This document shows, piece after piece, positions 11,576-21,936 of a DNA stretch of 64,000 nucleotides (positions are counted from its first letter, which is position 1; the number at the start of each line of letters is the position of its first letter). The position numbers and the translations under genes were made by a program. The notes under the pieces are model-generated. The model searched no databases. It was not told the DNA's origin and saw only the letters and a list, made by a program, of their open reading frames with translations. Origin of the DNA: Cinclus cinclus (Eukaryota; Chordata; Aves; Passeriformes; Cinclidae); assembly GCF_963662255.1 (NCBI RefSeq), contig NC_085060.1, positions 7,317,630-7,381,629 on the forward strand. Direction: 5' to 3'.

Positions 11576-14500
11576 AAAACTCTCCATCTTCACAAAAACC
11601 TTCTGCATTTTATACAGCTAACTATAGCCCAAATAGCAGTGGGAAGGGGATATGTTTTCCATGCATTTGTGCTAAAACACACTATTTTTTGGAAAAGTAT
11701 CCCCCCAAACCTACAAAAAAAAATTGACACTACCCACTTTGTAGTCAGCACCATTTTTCTGGGCAGGGGTATAGAATGTCACATACTGGTTAAATTGCAT
11801 ATAACTTGTAAAACTTTGTTTACATTTGCCTCTACAGAAAAAGCGTTCATTTCCCTCAGTATCTAGAGTTTCACCTGAAATAGGTGGGTATTGGTTGACT
11901 TATATCAGCTGTGGGAATGAAGCCTTTCCCATTCTGTTTATGTAGGTGCCACATGTATTACACAATGCATGTGGAATGCAGCCACTTCCATCAGTAGTCC
12001 TGTGTTTTCATTGAAAAATGACAGCAATACTACAGAGAGATGAAAATTACACCGTGAGACTTCCAAATTCCTTTAGCTATTAGGGGCATCTGAGCTCTTT
12101 GCTCTAAGTTATCTTGGGACGTGCACTAACAGGGAATATAGCCCTATAATGCCCAGATTAATGCTTTCTTTTCCAACCCAAGCATTAATGTCACTGTAGT
12201 TCTATTTGCACAGAAAATGGGTGGCCAGCTATGTGACATGCTGTGTGGTTGTTGGGCTTTCAGCCTGGACTGTCATGGAGAATTCCAGAGTTAGCCAATC
12301 CGCAATTCCACCTTTCATGAAACATCTTTTCTGGTGTGTAGTGGTTCACAGAGCAGATAAATAATGTATTTATTTGCATATCATCCTTTTTGATACATTA
12401 CCATGGAAACAAGTAATGAAAAAAAATACTCTCAAGCAGGTGGTTTTGTTTTTAAACGCTGTCTGTTCAACTTTCACCTTTCCAGCTCTGCTCCTCTTGG
12501 GGGATTGGATTCTCTTTCTGCATCTGCCACTAGATGGTATTGCTTTAACAGGCACCTTCCTGCCTCTTCTGCACCCTTGTGACACAGACCCCCAGAAAAG
12601 CAGGGGCTGCCTGTGTTTTTAATGTTCTTCAAGCATCTCCTGGAAAATGTTTTTGAGGATAGAATCTTAGATTAGCAGATATTTAGTCCCACAATTGGTA
12701 GTTTCTTGTGTTTGCAGCAGAGTTTCTGCTTAACAGCAAATATTATATTTGCTCTGTCATTCAGAAGTTAAGACAGGTCTGTGATCTGCCTGACATTTCA
12801 GAATATCTGATGTATAAAATTTGAAGCAAACAGACAAAACTTTGTATGCTCTGGGTCTTTTAGTTAATACAAAACTACAAATAAAAGGCTTCTTTTTATT
12901 TCACAATTACAAAGTTTTCCTAACAGTTTTGTATTTCCTTTATGTGCTCACCAAAAGAAACCAGCAAATATGCAGGAAGTCATTCAGCAAAATTGTTTTT
13001 AATCTAGGAGATAAAAACATCAGCGTGATGAGATATGAAGTAACTTTATATTAAAAGTTAATGACTTGGACTGTTCAGCCTTAAATGATTTGTTACTTTC
13101 TAATCCTTGATATTCATCTTTACAGTAAGTTTAAATGATGTGAGACTTATTCCACTTTTATATTTCCTTGTCTTGTTGTTCTGTTATTAAACTGTCTTAT
13201 GTCATTGCTTTCCCTACTGGAAAAACAATCAAGAAAGAAATCAAAAGTGGAAAAAACAGCCTTCAGTGTTTAAATGTTCTCTGTACTCACATTCGTAATT
13301 TTTCAGTGATCCAATTTCAATCTTAACTTCATTGATTTTTAAAAATGATTTTAATTGTTTTATTTGTTTATAAGTAAACAAAACCTGCTTCCACCTTTAG
13401 GTTGAATGTTGGGATTGGCTAGCTGGAATTTTATTAGGTGTTTTGAAGACCTATTTGGAAGTTTTAAGCTCGAGTTGCACAGCAAAGCTTCCTTGCATCT
13501 CCACCCAACTGAGTAGGGGATACAAAGGCCATTCCTGGTCCATGCCAGTCCCTTCCTGCCCCCCTCATGCAAACTGTCACTTGGCTGGCTCAGGTAGCAG
13601 TGGATTCAATGACAAGGACAGCTCCTCTATTTTTAAAAAGCATAAAATTGGTTGGTTTACAGTGAAAGCATGACCCCAAAAGCCAGACCTGACCCATAAG
13701 TGCTGAACAGCTTGAACTGTGCTGCATCTTAACAAGCACAAGGGAGCTGAGCTGTGCTCATTGCTGGGGGGAAAAAGTGCTTTTAACAAAATTCACTTTC
13801 TTTCTCACACATATTGGAGAAAACAAAATAAAATCCCTCAATATTTGTAATCAAGAGTGCAGAAAATCAATGCTGCAGACAGTGCTGCTCCTTGCCTTTC
13901 ACCTTTACACACTACAGCTGCTGGTGTCCATTTAGTGTCCACTGCCTCCAGCCCAGGTGAAGGAAACTGATTCTGAGTAAGCTCTGAGAGACAAGATCAC
14001 AGCAGGAGCTACCAAAAACAGTGCTTACTTCCTCATCTTACTGATTGCAAGGAAAGCAACCATCTCATATTTCTTCTCTTCCAGAGTAGCAGGATGCCAT
14101 GGTGGCTCAGGAGGGAAAGAAGAAGCCACTGTGCCATGCCATGTGCTGTATGGCACTGCAGCAAGGAGCAGGGAAGAGGTTGCAGGAATGCTGGATGGCT
14201 GCACAGCACAGAAAAAGATGAGGAAGGAGTTACTGACGCACACAATTAAGGTTTGGCATAGCTGAGTGAGTGGCAAGACAACATGATTTTACCATAAAAG
14301 GGGCAAATGTGCTATTACTGTGGTATATGAGATTCAATTAAATGGCAACATCAATTAAACAGCTTCCAGAGCTTTTGTTTGGAAGCTTGCAAGGCTTTTT
14401 TTTCCTGCAAAAGCTGTTCTTTGAGTATCAACAATTAGTTCCCCTGCAAATGAGACTGATTGCACAACAGAGACTGTTAACACTGGGCTTCTGTTGAACA

Positions 14501-15105
14501 GCTGGGTTCAACTCCATCCTTTGGTGAGTATTTAAGCAGAGGAACTTCATCAGGAATGTAAATGAATAGCTTGAACAGAGCGTAACCTTGGAAATGCTTA
14601 GTGCTCATCAGGCTGGAGGAGAGCAAACTCTGCAGGAGTCCTTGGACTCTCATTTGCAGCACCTATTAATTGTGATGGGGATAGTTTCTTTCAGATTTTG
14701 ACCAGAATTTTTTTCTTTGGCTGGAGAAGGAACTTCAGTTTAGTGGCAGGAGAGTAGAAAACCTTTAAGTGAGCAAGCCTGTCTCCCAACAGGATGACAT
14801 GGAGACCGTTTGCAGTCTCCCTTTCAGAGAATGCCTTGGCCCTAATAAAGACATCTCAATACCATAGGTTTTATTAGCTCTGAGACCACGGCCATTTCCT
14901 GGAAAGTCTCAACCTTCATCCAAGATATTTGACAGCAGTTTTGCCCTACACAAACACTGTCCATATCCATCAAGGAAAGCACCTGTAAGCAGCACTGATG
15001 GCAGCACTGTTCCAAGCTGGCAGAGAGCTTGCCAGGGTAGTTTAACCTGTAGAGATGATGACTTTGCTCAAGCCCAGCTGAAACTGCTGCTGTGGTCCAA
15101 GTCCC
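11576..15105. other. Intergenic upstream of VMA21, no gene recognised
   Basis: AT-leaning unique sequence. A short stretch at 12168-12206 (TTTCCAACCCAAGCATTAAT followed by GTAGTTCTAT) could be a very decayed CR1 tail. The ORFs of 61-103 codons look random. No exon recognised. Confidence 0.55.
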
Positions 15106-15375
15106 AGGCTGCCCTCCATCCCCACATCTCTCTGACCCTCTGTTGCTCCATCCCTCTGTCCCTCCACCCCTCAGTCTCTTCATCCCTCCATCTTTCCACA
15201 CCTCCATCCCTCTGTCCCATCATCCCTGCATCCTTCCATTCCTCTGTCCCTTCATTCCTCAACTCCTCCATCCCTCAGTCTCTCCATCTCTCCTTCCCTC
15301 TATCCCCTCATCCGTCTCGTCCCTTTTTGCCCTCCATGTCGGTCCCATCGTCCCTCCATCCCTCACTCCATCCCC
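15106..15375 (+). repeat. Pyrimidine-rich degenerate simple repeat (CCATCCCTC type)
   Basis: Almost pure C/T tract with irregular recurrences of CCATCCCT, CTCTGTCCCT and TTCCATCCCTC, ending where the VMA21 CpG island begins. ORFs through it on both strands are low-complexity (Pro/Ser/His or Trp/Arg/Glu rich) and are not genes. Mirror-like polypyrimidine tracts can form triplex DNA. Confidence 0.8.
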
Positions 15376-15440
15376 GCCCCTCAGCCGGGGCGAGCCCTCT
15401 GCAGTACTCAGCGCCCACCGCTAGGCCGCGCCAGCCCACG

Positions 15441-15454
15441 GTTGCTATGGCGAC
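15441..15454 (+). promoter_or_regulatory. X-box-like (RFX) / YY1-like motif
   Basis: GTTGCTATGGCGAC resembles the RFX X-box (GTTGCCATGGCAAC) with two mismatches; its ATGGCG portion also fits a YY1 core. It lies about 60 bases upstream of the VMA21 start codon. Motif-based and tentative. Confidence 0.4.
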
Positions 15455-15470
15455 GGCGGCGCCGCTCCCC

Positions 15471-15480
15471 GCGCATGCGC
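15471..15480. promoter_or_regulatory. NRF1 binding site (GCGCATGCGC)
   Basis: Perfect palindromic NRF1 consensus 35 bases upstream of the VMA21 ATG within the CpG island. NRF1 sites of this form are common in housekeeping promoters. Binding is inferred from the motif only. Confidence 0.65.
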
Positions 15481-15495
15481 GGCCATTGCGGCGGT

Positions 15496-15501
15496 TTCCG
15501 G
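15496..15501 (-). promoter_or_regulatory. ETS core (CCGGAA on minus strand)
   Basis: TTCCGG, the reverse complement of the ETS core CCGGAA, lies 14 bases upstream of the VMA21 ATG. Such sites often mark initiation in CpG-island promoters, so transcription may begin close to here. Motif only. Confidence 0.4.
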
Positions 15502-15514
15502 CGGGCCCGGCGCG

Positions 15515-15570
15515 ATGGAGCGGTTCGGGCCCGGCTCCGTGAGCGCCGTGCCTGTGGCCGAGTTCAGGCC
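15515..15570 (+). other. VMA21: VMA21 coding exon 1
   Basis: Encodes residues 1-18 plus two bases of codon 19, starting MERFGPGS and ending AEFR-P. The donor GCC|GTGAGT is a strong consensus GT site. The position equivalent to the human exon end would be TTCAG|GCCGTG, three bases earlier, which is a poor GC-type site. The 5' UTR start is not visible; the promoter is TATA-less and CpG-rich, so initiation is probably dispersed. Confidence 0.88.
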
Positions 15571-18500
15571 GTGAGTCCCGGGGCGGGCAGGAGAAGGGCC
15601 CGGGGGCGGGAGGGCCCGGCGGTGGGGTGTGGGGAAGGCTGCGCGCTGGGCCTGGCAGCATCAGCCCGCGATGGGGCTGCGGCCGCGGGACGCCCGGGGA
15701 AGAGCGGGAGGCGAGCGGCAGCTCGGACCAGGAAGAGCCGGAGCGGGTGGAGGAGGAGGCCCCTGTTTGACTTGGTCACGCTGCGTAACCCTGGGCCACC
15801 CCGAGTCCCGAGCGTGGGGGCTGCTGGCCTCGGGGAAACGTGCCGAGTTAGGCTGAGCTTGTACACGAATATTTGTTTTTACTGCGTAGGTTAGCGATGA
15901 GAGTATGTCAGTGTAAGAAAAGTATTTTTCAGCAGTGGAGTTTTTAACTTTGGTAATAAGCTGGAGGTCATCTTACTCTTCTGTGGGTAAGTGTTGAGAG
16001 AATGGTTTCTAATTTCCGTATGGAAATTTTAAATGCAGTTATGTCCTTCACCCTGATAGTCCTTCGAGCGAACGCTAGTACAGGAAAATAATTTGGATGT
16101 TTTTCTTTTTAAAAGCTACCTAATATGCTGCCTAAATGTATGGCAGTACACGAGCAGCCAGAAGTGCTGTTGGCTGCAGTTTAGAAGCTGTGCATGGCTA
16201 CACATAACTGTCAGAGGATGAAATCTCTTTTTTCCCTATTTCCACTTTTTTTTCCAAATTAAAATACACGCATTTGTGTATCAACACCCTAAGGACTCAT
16301 GTCTTTGACTCAGGCAATCTCTGAAAGTCAAGAGGGTATTGCCTGGCTTACATGTTTACTTTAGCATAAAATAATGTAGTCAGCCAGGCAGAGTGAGGGA
16401 GAACTGGTAGAAGCACACACAGAACCAAGCCATATGTGGTGTTTTGTAAACACAATACCTGTTCTAGCAGAGTTCAGGAGGACCCTACCAAGTGCATAAA
16501 CCTTCATATGCCCTCTCATATTAAAGGTCTTCTAGGTTAGATCTGTGAGAAAACTTTAGGCAAAGTTTTGGTGTAGTGGCTATGTGTTCTGACTGTTACT
16601 ACACGTATTCCAGTTTTCTCAGTTAAAAACTGAGAAATTATTTTTAAAAAGAGGAAGAAGACCTAATAAAAAGGAACTTGGAGTAGTAAGCTGTTAAATT
16701 CAATCTGTGTACTTCCCTTTCTGTGCCATCCTGTAGGATTTGTCATTCTCCTGGACTTGTAGTTACTTAAAAAAAGGGAACTTGGTAAGTTTTAATGCAG
16801 GATACTGTCATATGACATGTGCATGTGTAAGTAATATTAGATATTTAATAATTATTCAGTAATGCACTGATAAACATATTAACATAACCCCCTAAGTTAT
16901 AATGCTTGCAAAGCAGTAAAAAAAAAAAAATCTTAAGGGAAAAATCTAAAGATTGTTTTTAATTTTGCTTGTGAGCTTAGACTGGCAGAATTGTTACGTT
17001 ATTTTGAATACGCTCATTTTTATTGCAGCCAACAAATGCAGCCAACTTCAAGTCTTTATTGCTTCCCAGCAATACACTTGTTCAGTTTTTGAAAAGTAAT
17101 CAGCTTCTGTTTGGAACAAGTTCTTGTCCTGTTTCAGGCATATATATTGTGATTTTCTTTTGTGTGTAACCTCTCTTATTTATTTCAGAAATGAGGGTTC
17201 ATTAACATCAACTTTAAGAACGCTTCTGTTCTTCTCAGCTCTAATGATTACATTACCTGTTGGGCTGTATTTTTCATCAAAGGCTTATGTATTTGAAGGT
17301 AATTTTGTTTCTGCCAATTAGCATTATTATTAAAAAAATAGAGGAAAAGCACAATCCTCTAAAAACTTCTTCCTGTTTTGAATATTTGTTGCTATATATA
17401 GACAAAAGGTCCTGTAATGTCTAATTAGAACAGAAAATTATATAAGTGGTCAATGTGTCCTTCCCTGCATTGTGTTCTGCAATCCAAAAGTTGCTGTTTA
17501 TTATACAGGTTTATATTGTATAGAGGTGCACTGTTCCCCTTACCTAAAGGGTATTAAACAACACCCTTCAGGAGACTTTTGTCAGAATCATCAGAGATAT
17601 GTTTCCTGCAGCTAATGCCAACTAATCATGTGTTCAAGACAGAATAACATTGTTTATGAGGTTTATATTTTACTTTTTGAAACATATGTGCATTAAAACA
17701 AGTTGTATGCAGTTTCAGATATTGAATGTGGTTGCTTGTGGAGCTTTCTTTTAATTAAAAAAAAATGAAAAGGAAGAGAGCTGTTTGTTTGAACAAGCAG
17801 CCATGTTGTAGTCCTGATTCTGCAAAGCTTTAATACTTATCTTCTGCGGTTCTAGGAAGTTACGTCCTTCACAAGTGGGGAGGAGGAAGGGAGAAAACAG
17901 CTGTTTTTAAGAGCAGTATGAGTGTGTAACTGAGTTTTTCTAAGATGATTCTCCTTTGGTGTGTACTGCTGTATGTAGTGCATGGAAAGCTCAAAGCTTG
18001 CTAAGCAACTTTGAAGATCCTTTTCAGCTTTTTTTTTTTTTTAATTTGAGGTGTAGCAAGCTGAGCTTCAACTTCGCTGTGTCAGTTAGTGGCACGTTCT
18101 GTCAGCACCCTGTCTTTGCAGGGTGGTGGTTTTGGAGTGTTGTAATGTGTAGGTTTTATTTGCTTTTGGGGAGACTTTGTTGGGTTTTCAAAATTAAGGG
18201 AAACAATATTTCAATGTTTGGTCTTTTGATATTTGAAGGTTTATTTTATATGAGATGCATTTATGTATCTTAACTGGTGGGGCATTATTGTGTTATAGTC
18301 TAAATACAGAAGGTAATAGTATTCTAAATTTAATTGTTCTACTGATTTCTCCTGATTTAGTGGCAAATTAATACAGAATTCTCCCCCTTCTTCCTCCCAC
18401 CTCCCTCCCTCATTTTATTGCCCCACAAAGAGAGTTACATTTAGGAAAAAAGGATGTTGAGGTTTGTTTTGGGCTGGAAGGTACTAAGAGAAAAAGTGAG

Positions 18501-18906
18501 TGTTGTAGAACTCCAAGCTCTTGATATCAGATCTGGGATATTTTATCATAAATATTGAATACTGCAGTGTTGCTTTGTTCCAGAAATAGTTTCAAGGCCT
18601 TTAATATCACAGTGAATTCTTTACTGTGAATAGTTTTGAGCTCAGATTTTTGATCTGAGGAGCAAATGTTACTTTGGTCTTTGGTCTTTAGGGAGAACTG
18701 TGACTTGCCATGTCAGAGTTCCTAGCTCATAACTAATATTCTTTACTTTCTTTGTTTTCTCAGGTTCCTTGGGAATGTCTGACAGAGACAGCTATTTTTA
18801 TGCTGCCATAGTTGCTGTGGTCACTGTCCACGTGGTACTTGCTCTCTTTGTTTATGTAGCCTGGAATGAGGGTTCACGGCAGTGGCGCGAAGGCAAACAG
18901 GACTAA
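15515..18906 (+). CDS. VMA21: VMA21, V-ATPase assembly chaperone (3 coding exons)
   Basis: Spliced CDS 15515-15570, 17189-17298 and 18764-18906, 102 codons plus stop; the human protein has 101 residues. VMA21 is an ER integral membrane protein that assists assembly of the V0 proton-translocating sector of the vacuolar H+-ATPase (known of the family). Visible here: a short, divergent N-terminus; a conserved start to the core (NEGSLTSTLRTLLFF, residues 20-34); membrane segment 1 at about 30-54; a luminal loop with GMSDRDSYFYAA (59-70); membrane segment 2 at about 67-89; and a tail ending WNEGSRQWREGKQD, identical to human as I know it. Introns are phase 2 and phase 1, with GT-AG ends. The start ATG has G at -3 and +4 and sits in a CpG island. 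Odd point: the canonical exon 1 donor lies 3 bases beyond the position expected from human, adding Pro19. Identification is very secure; the exact exon 1 edge is less so. Confidence 0.97.
15571..17188 (+). other. VMA21: VMA21 intron 1
   Basis: GT-AG intron of 1618 bases. The first 300 bases are very GC-rich (continuation of the CpG island); the rest is AT-rich with an A-run at 16918-16930. I see no other exon or known repeat inside. Confidence 0.9.
15580..15614 (+). other. G-quadruplex-forming G-runs at start of VMA21 intron 1
   Basis: Six runs of three or more G (15580-83, 15585-87, 15596-98, 15602-06, 15608-10, 15612-14) directly downstream of the exon 1 donor. Four or more such runs satisfy the usual G4 rule, and the pre-mRNA sense strand carries the Gs. 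Confidence 0.6.
17189..17298 (+). other. VMA21: VMA21 coding exon 2
   Basis: Preceded by a pyrimidine-rich acceptor ending TATTTCAG and followed by donor GAAG|GTAATT. It is 110 bases long and encodes NEGSLTSTLRTLLFF through AYVFEG, including the first membrane segment. Reading frame and boundaries agree with the human protein, and the exon joins exon 3 inside a glycine codon (G|GT). Confidence 0.96.
17299..18763 (+). other. VMA21: VMA21 intron 2
   Basis: GT-AG intron of 1465 bases, AT-rich, with a T-run near 18030-18043. Around 18345-18460 there is a short stretch resembling the repeat at about 10815-10915. No coding sequence recognised. Confidence 0.9.
18345..18460 (+). repeat. Short repeat fragment in VMA21 intron 2
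   Basis: TAGTGGCAAATTAATACAGA, CCCCCTTCTTC and AAGAGAGTTACATTTA occur in the same order as in the repeat upstream of 10930. About 30 extra pyrimidine-rich bases sit between the last two blocks. Probably an old interspersed repeat related to that copy. Confidence 0.45.
18764..18906 (+). other. VMA21: VMA21 coding exon 3 and stop
   Basis: The acceptor TTTTCTCAG precedes GTTCCTTGGGA. The exon encodes SLGMSDRDSYFYAA, the second membrane helix and the terminal REGKQD, then TAA at 18904-18906. The residues are almost unchanged from human (S/A and D/N differences in the luminal loop, T for A in the helix). Confidence 0.97.
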
Positions 18907-20965
18907 AATGAAGATCATCAGTGTCTGATGTCCACAGACTGTAAATCAGATTTTTTGTGAGCTGAAGGAAAAGCATTCTGCCAAATGTGTAATACACATG
19001 CACAAAGAGGAGGCTGATGCCTCAGTTGTGGTTAAAATAAGACTTGTGCTCACCTTGACTGTGTACTGGTGTTTCCTGTAATGGTAATGGAAGTTGTTCT
19101 TTAGCCAGCTTCTGCTGTGTTGAGCTGAGGAGGCCTTCACTTCAAGTGGAATAATTATGTACTTTTGAAAACTCCTGTAGGTATTTTTGCCATGCCTAGT
19201 ATTTTTCTGGGTTGCTCTGAAAATAATATTGGCATGAAGCAAGCATTACATTTTCAAGGAATTAAATTGCTGCTTAAAAAAGCTTAATTACTATCCAGCT
19301 ACAGTGGAAAATATGGAATTTCACTTTGCTGTGAATAGTTTTGATGATTTATATGTGTTGTGGTTTAACCCCAGCCAGCAATTGAGCACCATGCAGCTGC
19401 TCACTCAGTGTGACCCCTCAATGGGATGAGTGGGGGGAATCAGGAAAGCAAAGTGTGAAAACTCATGGGTCAGGATAAAGACAGCTTAATATGTAAAGCA
19501 AAAGCTGCATGCATAAGTGTGTTGGTTTTCACTACAAATTCAAATCATAGCCCCATGGTAGCTGTTGTGAAGAAAACTACCTCTATCCCTGCCCAAACCA
19601 ACACAGTGGGATAGGCGTAATTAATCTATTTCTGTGTTTAGAAGTAATTTCAAAAACAGAATTGTTTAGAAACTCAGGTGATGTCTTTCTAATGTGAAAG
19701 ATGTAAATGTAATTTTTGTTTCAAATGCATTTTTTATTGCAGTGTAAAATTCAATCTTTAATTTCCTTTTGGGATGACTTTGGTATTACGCGTTGCTCGT
19801 CTTTCTTCTCTTCTACAGTTTATCCTGATAATGCAAAGGAAAGGGCACAGCATTTTTTTTTTGTATGTCTTTAGACAGGTTTGTATCTCCTTGATATTTG
19901 CTGAAGTGGGCAGTTGGATTTCCTACAATAAAGCAGTGCCAGTAACACTCATAAGCTGCTGTAATGGCTGGTAGGGGAAGGAGAAAGAGAAAACAAGCTG
20001 CAGTTGTCTGCAAATGTTGTCCTTTATGAAGCAGATGACACTAAAATGACCCCACAGAAAATTGGCTTCTCTTCATAACTACTTACTTGTATACTTTGAA
20101 ATTATACAATATGTTGATTGTTTTCGTTTTTCCTTGGTTGTACATAGAACTTCCTGTAGTCAAACCTTAGTGAGATTTTTGTGTTGTAAGATAACATAAA
20201 TTTCATTCCACTGTTGTGCTGTTGTTGGCAAGCTTTTTAATCTCTGGCTAGAACATTTTTCCTAAAGTTCCAGAAAGGCAAACTTTCTGAACCCTGATGA
20301 TGGCTGTTAATCTGTTGTGCTCAAGGTCATTCTGTTAATTTCAATTTTCCAGTTTATTGTATTAGTTTAGCCTTTCTTGGAAGTGTTTTGCTTAATATGG
20401 GGCTTGGCAGGGTTTTGGTGCTGCATGTGTCTGTGGTAAAACTTATGTATAAATGAGGGGGAAATTGGTTATCTTGAGTGGCTTGAGAATTATGTCCCCA
20501 AGCCTCATTCCTGTCTTGTCCACCCCAGTCCCAGGTGTGCATATGCACCATGACGCATTAATGCAAATCAGTTTTCACACTTCATTTCTGCTGTGTTACC
20601 TTTTCTCATCCAGACCCCTGTTGTCAGGTTGCTGCTGGCAAGCTGGAGAATCTTCTTGGAGTACTTGAAGTGCAAAGTAGGTTTGTACATGGGCATATTG
20701 GCTTCCTGTTCTCCAGTGTATGAAGTGTATGTTGTGGAACAAATACTGCCTTTTAATAAAGACCTACCCTGCAGTACAAGATCCAGTAAACAACGTGTGC
20801 TGAACACTTTTTGAATAATGTGTTTAATATTCCACACATAGAGTACAGCTTAAAGCAACTATATAGCCCTGCTCAATAACTTCGCTTTTTTTTTGTTTTT
20901 TTTATTCACAGTGGAGAATAAATTATGAGTTACACTTACAAAATAAAGTTTATTTTGAAGTTTAT
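18907..20965 (+). other. VMA21: Presumptive VMA21 3' UTR with several poly(A) signals
   Basis: No new gene is seen after the stop. An ATTAAA occurs at 19261-19266. The first canonical AATAAA signals are at 19927-19932, 20755-20760 and 20942-20947, the last inside the small palindrome AAAATAAAGTTTATTTT. Human VMA21 has a long 3' UTR, so use of one of these distal sites is plausible (inference). The stretch contains a degenerate LTR at 19356-19605. Confidence 0.5.
19356..19605 (+). mobile_element. Internally deleted solo LTR (ERVL-like) in VMA21 3' region
   Basis: Starts TGTTGTGGTTTAACCCCAGC and runs through an LTR 5' region (GAGCACCATGCAGCTGCTCA, AAAGACAGCTTAATATG). It then jumps near 19517 to an LTR 3' end (CATAGCCCCATGG, GAAGAAAACTACCTCTATCC, AAACCAACACA). 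At 250 bases it is much shorter than I would expect, so a middle portion is missing. The ends are TG...CA with roughly 11-bp inverted similarity. No clear target duplication. Confidence 0.7.
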
Positions 20966-21217
20966 TTGGTACTAGAAGACAGTGGCAGAAAAAAATGAAT
21001 CTTGCGGAAGTCTAAGATGTGGACTTCAAGGGGAACATACCTGCTATGTTCTATTAGCTGGGTCCTGTGCTATGTCTATTTTATCTTTCACGTGGAAGAA
21101 TCACTAAACACAATTTTAATTTCCTAGGAATAACAGGAAAATAATCCCTTATTATAACTGTTTAGTTTAAGAAATCTGTCAGGTTTGGCCTCTGCATTAT
21201 GGGCAGATGCTGTAATG
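20966..21217. other. Short intergenic stretch after VMA21
   Basis: Unique-looking AT-rich sequence between the last VMA21 poly(A) candidate and the next LTR; nothing recognised. Confidence 0.5.
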
Positions 21218-21936
21218 TCTCATCAGTTGGGGGTAATGAGTTGAGCATTAATCCATCCACTGGAAGATCTTTGAAGGTAATGCTTTGATCCACACCAACA
21301 GTCTTGGTGAGAAGAGAGGCTCGTGTGCCCGAGTCTGCACAGCCAGAGCCAGGTGCTTGTTTGATGTTGCCTGTTCTTCTGAGTGGGAATAATCACTCAA
21401 GTAAAGGGTGCAATGAAAACAGCCTGTGAAGGGTTATCCCCCTGCAGCCCAGGGAGTTCAAAGGGGAGCGTTGTCTTCCTTCTTCCTTGCCAGCAGTGGG
21501 GAGCCACACTGGAGTAGTCTCTTCCTGAAGAGCTACACTCTGTGGAAGGTACCCACACTAGAGCAGTTTGTGAGGGACTCTTCTGGGGTTGAAGGAGGGC
21601 AGGAACAATATGTGAAGAGCTGAAGACCCATTCCCTGTCTCCCTGTGCCACTGTGGGGGAGGTAGAGAACTTGGGAGTAAAGTTCAGCCTGGGAAGAAGG
21701 GAGTGCTGCGGGGAAGGTGTTTTATTTCACATCACCCTACTCTGATTTTATGGGTAATAAAATAATTTCCCCAAACTGGGTCTATTTTTCCCATCATGAT
21801 AATTAGTGAATGACATCCTTGTGCTTGTCTCAACCTAGGAGCCTTTTGTTACATTTCCTCTCCCTGTCCAGCTAGTAATGGGAGTGTTAGCATTTTGATG
21901 GGCATTTGGTGTCCAGCCAAAGTCAAACCCACCACA
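21218..21936. mobile_element. LTR of endogenous retrovirus (5' end unclear)
   Basis: Recognisable run of passerine LTR phrases: GATCCACACCAACAGTC, GTCTGCACAGCCAGAGCCAG, CAATGAAAACAGCCTGTGAA, CCACACTGGAGTAG, CACACTAGAGCAGTTTGTGA, AGGAGCCTTTTGTTACATTT, CCCTGTCCAGCTAG, GTGTCCAGCCAAAGTCAAAC, ending CCACCACA. A related copy lies at about 10815-11215. Transcriptional orientation is not certain. ORFs on both strands here (21397-21651) are repeat-derived. Confidence 0.75.

Larger units (their letters stand above)
15380..15870. promoter_or_regulatory. CpG island and core promoter of VMA21
   Basis: Sharp change from AT-leaning DNA to a dense run of CpG dinucleotides spanning the VMA21 start codon and the first 300 bases of intron 1. 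No TATA box is visible. Candidate factor sites lie just upstream of the ATG: an X-box-like element at 15441-15454, a perfect NRF1 palindrome at 15471-15480 and an ETS core at 15496-15501. This is typical of a housekeeping promoter, which fits a V-ATPase assembly factor. Confidence 0.85.

Noticed and set aside
12168..12206. CR1-tail-like TTCCAACCCAAGC string
   Set aside because: Too short and too diverged to call as CR1 with confidence.
15092..15661. Several ORFs of 67-121 codons around the VMA21 promoter
   Set aside because: They arise from the pyrimidine-rich repeat and the GC-rich CpG island, not from conserved coding sequence.
17124..17321. 65-codon ORF reading into VMA21 exon 2 from intron 1
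   Set aside because: Only 17189-17298 matches VMA21; the upstream portion is intronic, with a clear acceptor at 17187-17188.
19518..19605. 88-bp MITE-like unit with 11-bp inverted ends TGTGTTGGTTT...AAACCAACACA
   Set aside because: The right part is explained as the 3' end of an LTR beginning at 19356; the left inverted motif falls at its internal deletion junction and is probably chance.
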